Source: Myxococcales bacterium (GTDB lineage Bacteria > Myxococcota > Bradymonadia > UBA7976 > UBA1532). Taken from it: a stretch of DNA of 7,058 bases. Where the stretch lies: positions 1-7,058 of the forward strand of contig JAGQJJ010000199.1 in the NCBI GenBank assembly GCA_020430675.1, given 5' to 3'. How positions within the stretch are numbered: position 1 is the first letter of the stretch; each line of letters begins with the position of its first letter. The notes under the pieces were generated by a model that searched no databases, was not told the origin of the DNA, and saw only the letters and a program-made list of their open reading frames with translations. Both the position numbers and the translations under genes were made by a program. This document shows, piece by piece, positions 6,215 to 7,058 of this stretch.

Positions 6215-7058
6215 GTGTCGCGCCGACTTCTGCCCTTCATCGCCATCGCCGCCCTCGGCTGCGCCGACGCGCCGCCGCTGGCTTTGCCGCTGGCCGTCGA
6301 GTTCTCCGGTTGCGCCGCGGTCGGCGCCGGGCCGACCTGCGCGGTGTCGGCCGACGCCGAGCTGGTGCTCTGGGCCCCCGACGCCGGGCTCTGGACGCTG
6401 CGGCTGATGGTCGACGGCGAAGCGCGCGAAATGGGGCTCGACCCCACGCCGGGCGGGCTGCGGCATCGCCTGAAGGTCGCGCCTGGTCAGCAGCTCACCA
6501 TCGAAGCCGACGGCCCGTTGGTGCGGGCGCGCTGGTCGATGAGCATCGTCGCCGCGGGCGAGGCCTTGACCAGCATGGCCGAAGACTCCGCGGCGCGCGC
6601 CACCCGGCTGCTGCGCGAAGGCGCGCGGGCCCGCGACCTGGGCCACCTGCAAGACGCGCTCGCCGCCGCCGAAGAGGTGGCGCAGATCAGCGCGCGGCTC
6701 GATGGCGAGGGGCTCGGCGATCTGCCGCTTCAGGGCCAGGTGCTGCGCGCTCAGGTCGACGCGCGGCTGGGGCGCTACGAAGACGCGCTCGGCGCGCTCA
6801 TTCGCACCCTCGCGGAGCCGCGGCTCTCCGACTGCCTGCGCGCCGAGGCCAACCGCACGCTCGGGCGCACGCGCACGCTGGCGCGCGCCGCCGACCCGCG
6901 CTCGCCGGCGGGCGAGCCGCTCGAACCGCTGCGCGCGGCGCGATCGGCCTTTGGCGAGCGCGGCGAGTGCCCCGACGAAGGCGCTTTTGTGGGCACGTTG
7001 CTCGAAGAGGCGCACGCCGCCGCGCAGTCGGGCAAGGTGGCCGAAGCGCGCCGCGCGC
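6215..7058 (+). CDS. Lipoprotein with TPR-like helical repeats, N-terminal part (3' end outside window)
   Basis: The frame opens at GTG 6215 and stays open to the window edge (281 codons). It is the first start after an in-frame TAG at 6161. The N-terminus MSRRLLPFIAIAALGC is a short lipoprotein signal peptide (two Arg, a hydrophobic core, lipobox ending at Cys16), so the protein is probably exported and lipid-anchored. Residues 25-110 look beta-rich, with Cys33 and Cys42 in SGCAAVGAGPTCAV followed by LVLWAPDAGLWTLRLMVDG, suggesting a small Ig-like or disulfide-stapled domain. From about 120 the sequence is helical and Ala/Arg-rich with TPR-like units, for example 135-156 (EGARARDLGHLQDALAAAEE) and 178-200 (AQVDARLGRYEDALGALIRTL). 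Lipoproteins of this layout in high-GC delta-type bacteria often continue into a C-terminal CHAT (caspase-like) domain; that would lie outside the window and is only a guess. Base composition matches the neighbours. Confidence 0.75.
   Translation, partial: MSRRLLPFIAIAALGCADAPPLALPLAVEFSGCAAVGAGPTCAVSADAELVLWAPDAGLWTLRLMVDGEAREMGLDPTPGGLRHRLKVAPGQQLTIEADGPLVRARWSMSIVAAGEALTSMAEDSAARATRLLREGARARDLGHLQDALAAAEEVAQISARLDGEGLGDLPLQGQVLRAQVDARLGRYEDALGALIRTLAEPRLSDCLRAEANRTLGRTRTLARAADPRSPAGEPLEPLRAARSAFGERGECPDEGAFVGTLLEEAHAAAQSGKVAEARRA

Noticed and set aside
6130..6447. N-terminal extension of the nitroreductase frame
   Set aside because: The added Ser/Ala/Pro-rich residues are antisense to the lipoprotein gene, and the family starts at NLYDALLTRRTVHRY.
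5951..7015. 354-codon minus-strand frame over the lipoprotein gene
   Set aside because: It is an Arg/Ala-rich shadow; the plus strand has a signal peptide with lipobox and coherent TPR-like helices.

Overview
The window is compact, very GC-rich bacterial DNA with strong G/C preference at third codon positions, frequent GTG/TTG starts and genes packed on both strands. Composition, TPR (tetratricopeptide repeat) proteins and a TPR lipoprotein with an alternative start fit a high-GC member of the former Deltaproteobacteria (Myxococcota/Bradymonadales-like). This is an inference from gene style, not from any marker or search.

Layout: (1) 1-798 (+) is the C-terminal part of an Ala/Leu-rich TPR-like protein. 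Its stop codon overlaps the TTG start of (2) 795-2273 (+), a complete Ycf46-type AAA ATPase. These two form a translationally coupled pair. (3) After a 14-nt convergent gap comes a two-gene minus-strand operon: a gamma-class carbonic anhydrase homologue (3506-2961) followed by a stand-alone Lon N-terminal (LON substrate-binding) domain protein. The ATG of the second gene overlaps the TGA of the first (ATGA), but the frame starting there does not lead into the LON domain. A one-base frameshift separates start and domain, so the intact frame is only seen from a GTG at 2890. (4) Divergent from that operon across 96 nt is htpG (3603-5558, +), the bacterial Hsp90, with a strong Shine-Dalgarno and a candidate sigma-70-type promoter. 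(5) A 19-nt convergent gap holds a small C(UUCG)G hairpin. It is followed by a short YdjA-like nitroreductase (6129-5578, -). (6) Divergent from that gene, across 85 nt, a lipoprotein with helical TPR-like repeats starts at GTG 6215 and runs off the right edge.

Several genes touch protein quality control (HtpG, LON domain, AAA ATPase), and two are families linked elsewhere to inorganic carbon (Ycf46, gamma carbonic anhydrase). No stretch longer than about 100 nt lacks a gene. I see no tRNA, rRNA, CRISPR array, insertion sequence or phage gene. I do not see a clearly undescribed system; the points most worth a second look are the frameshifted LON gene, the TPR/Ycf46 pair and the truncated TPR lipoprotein.
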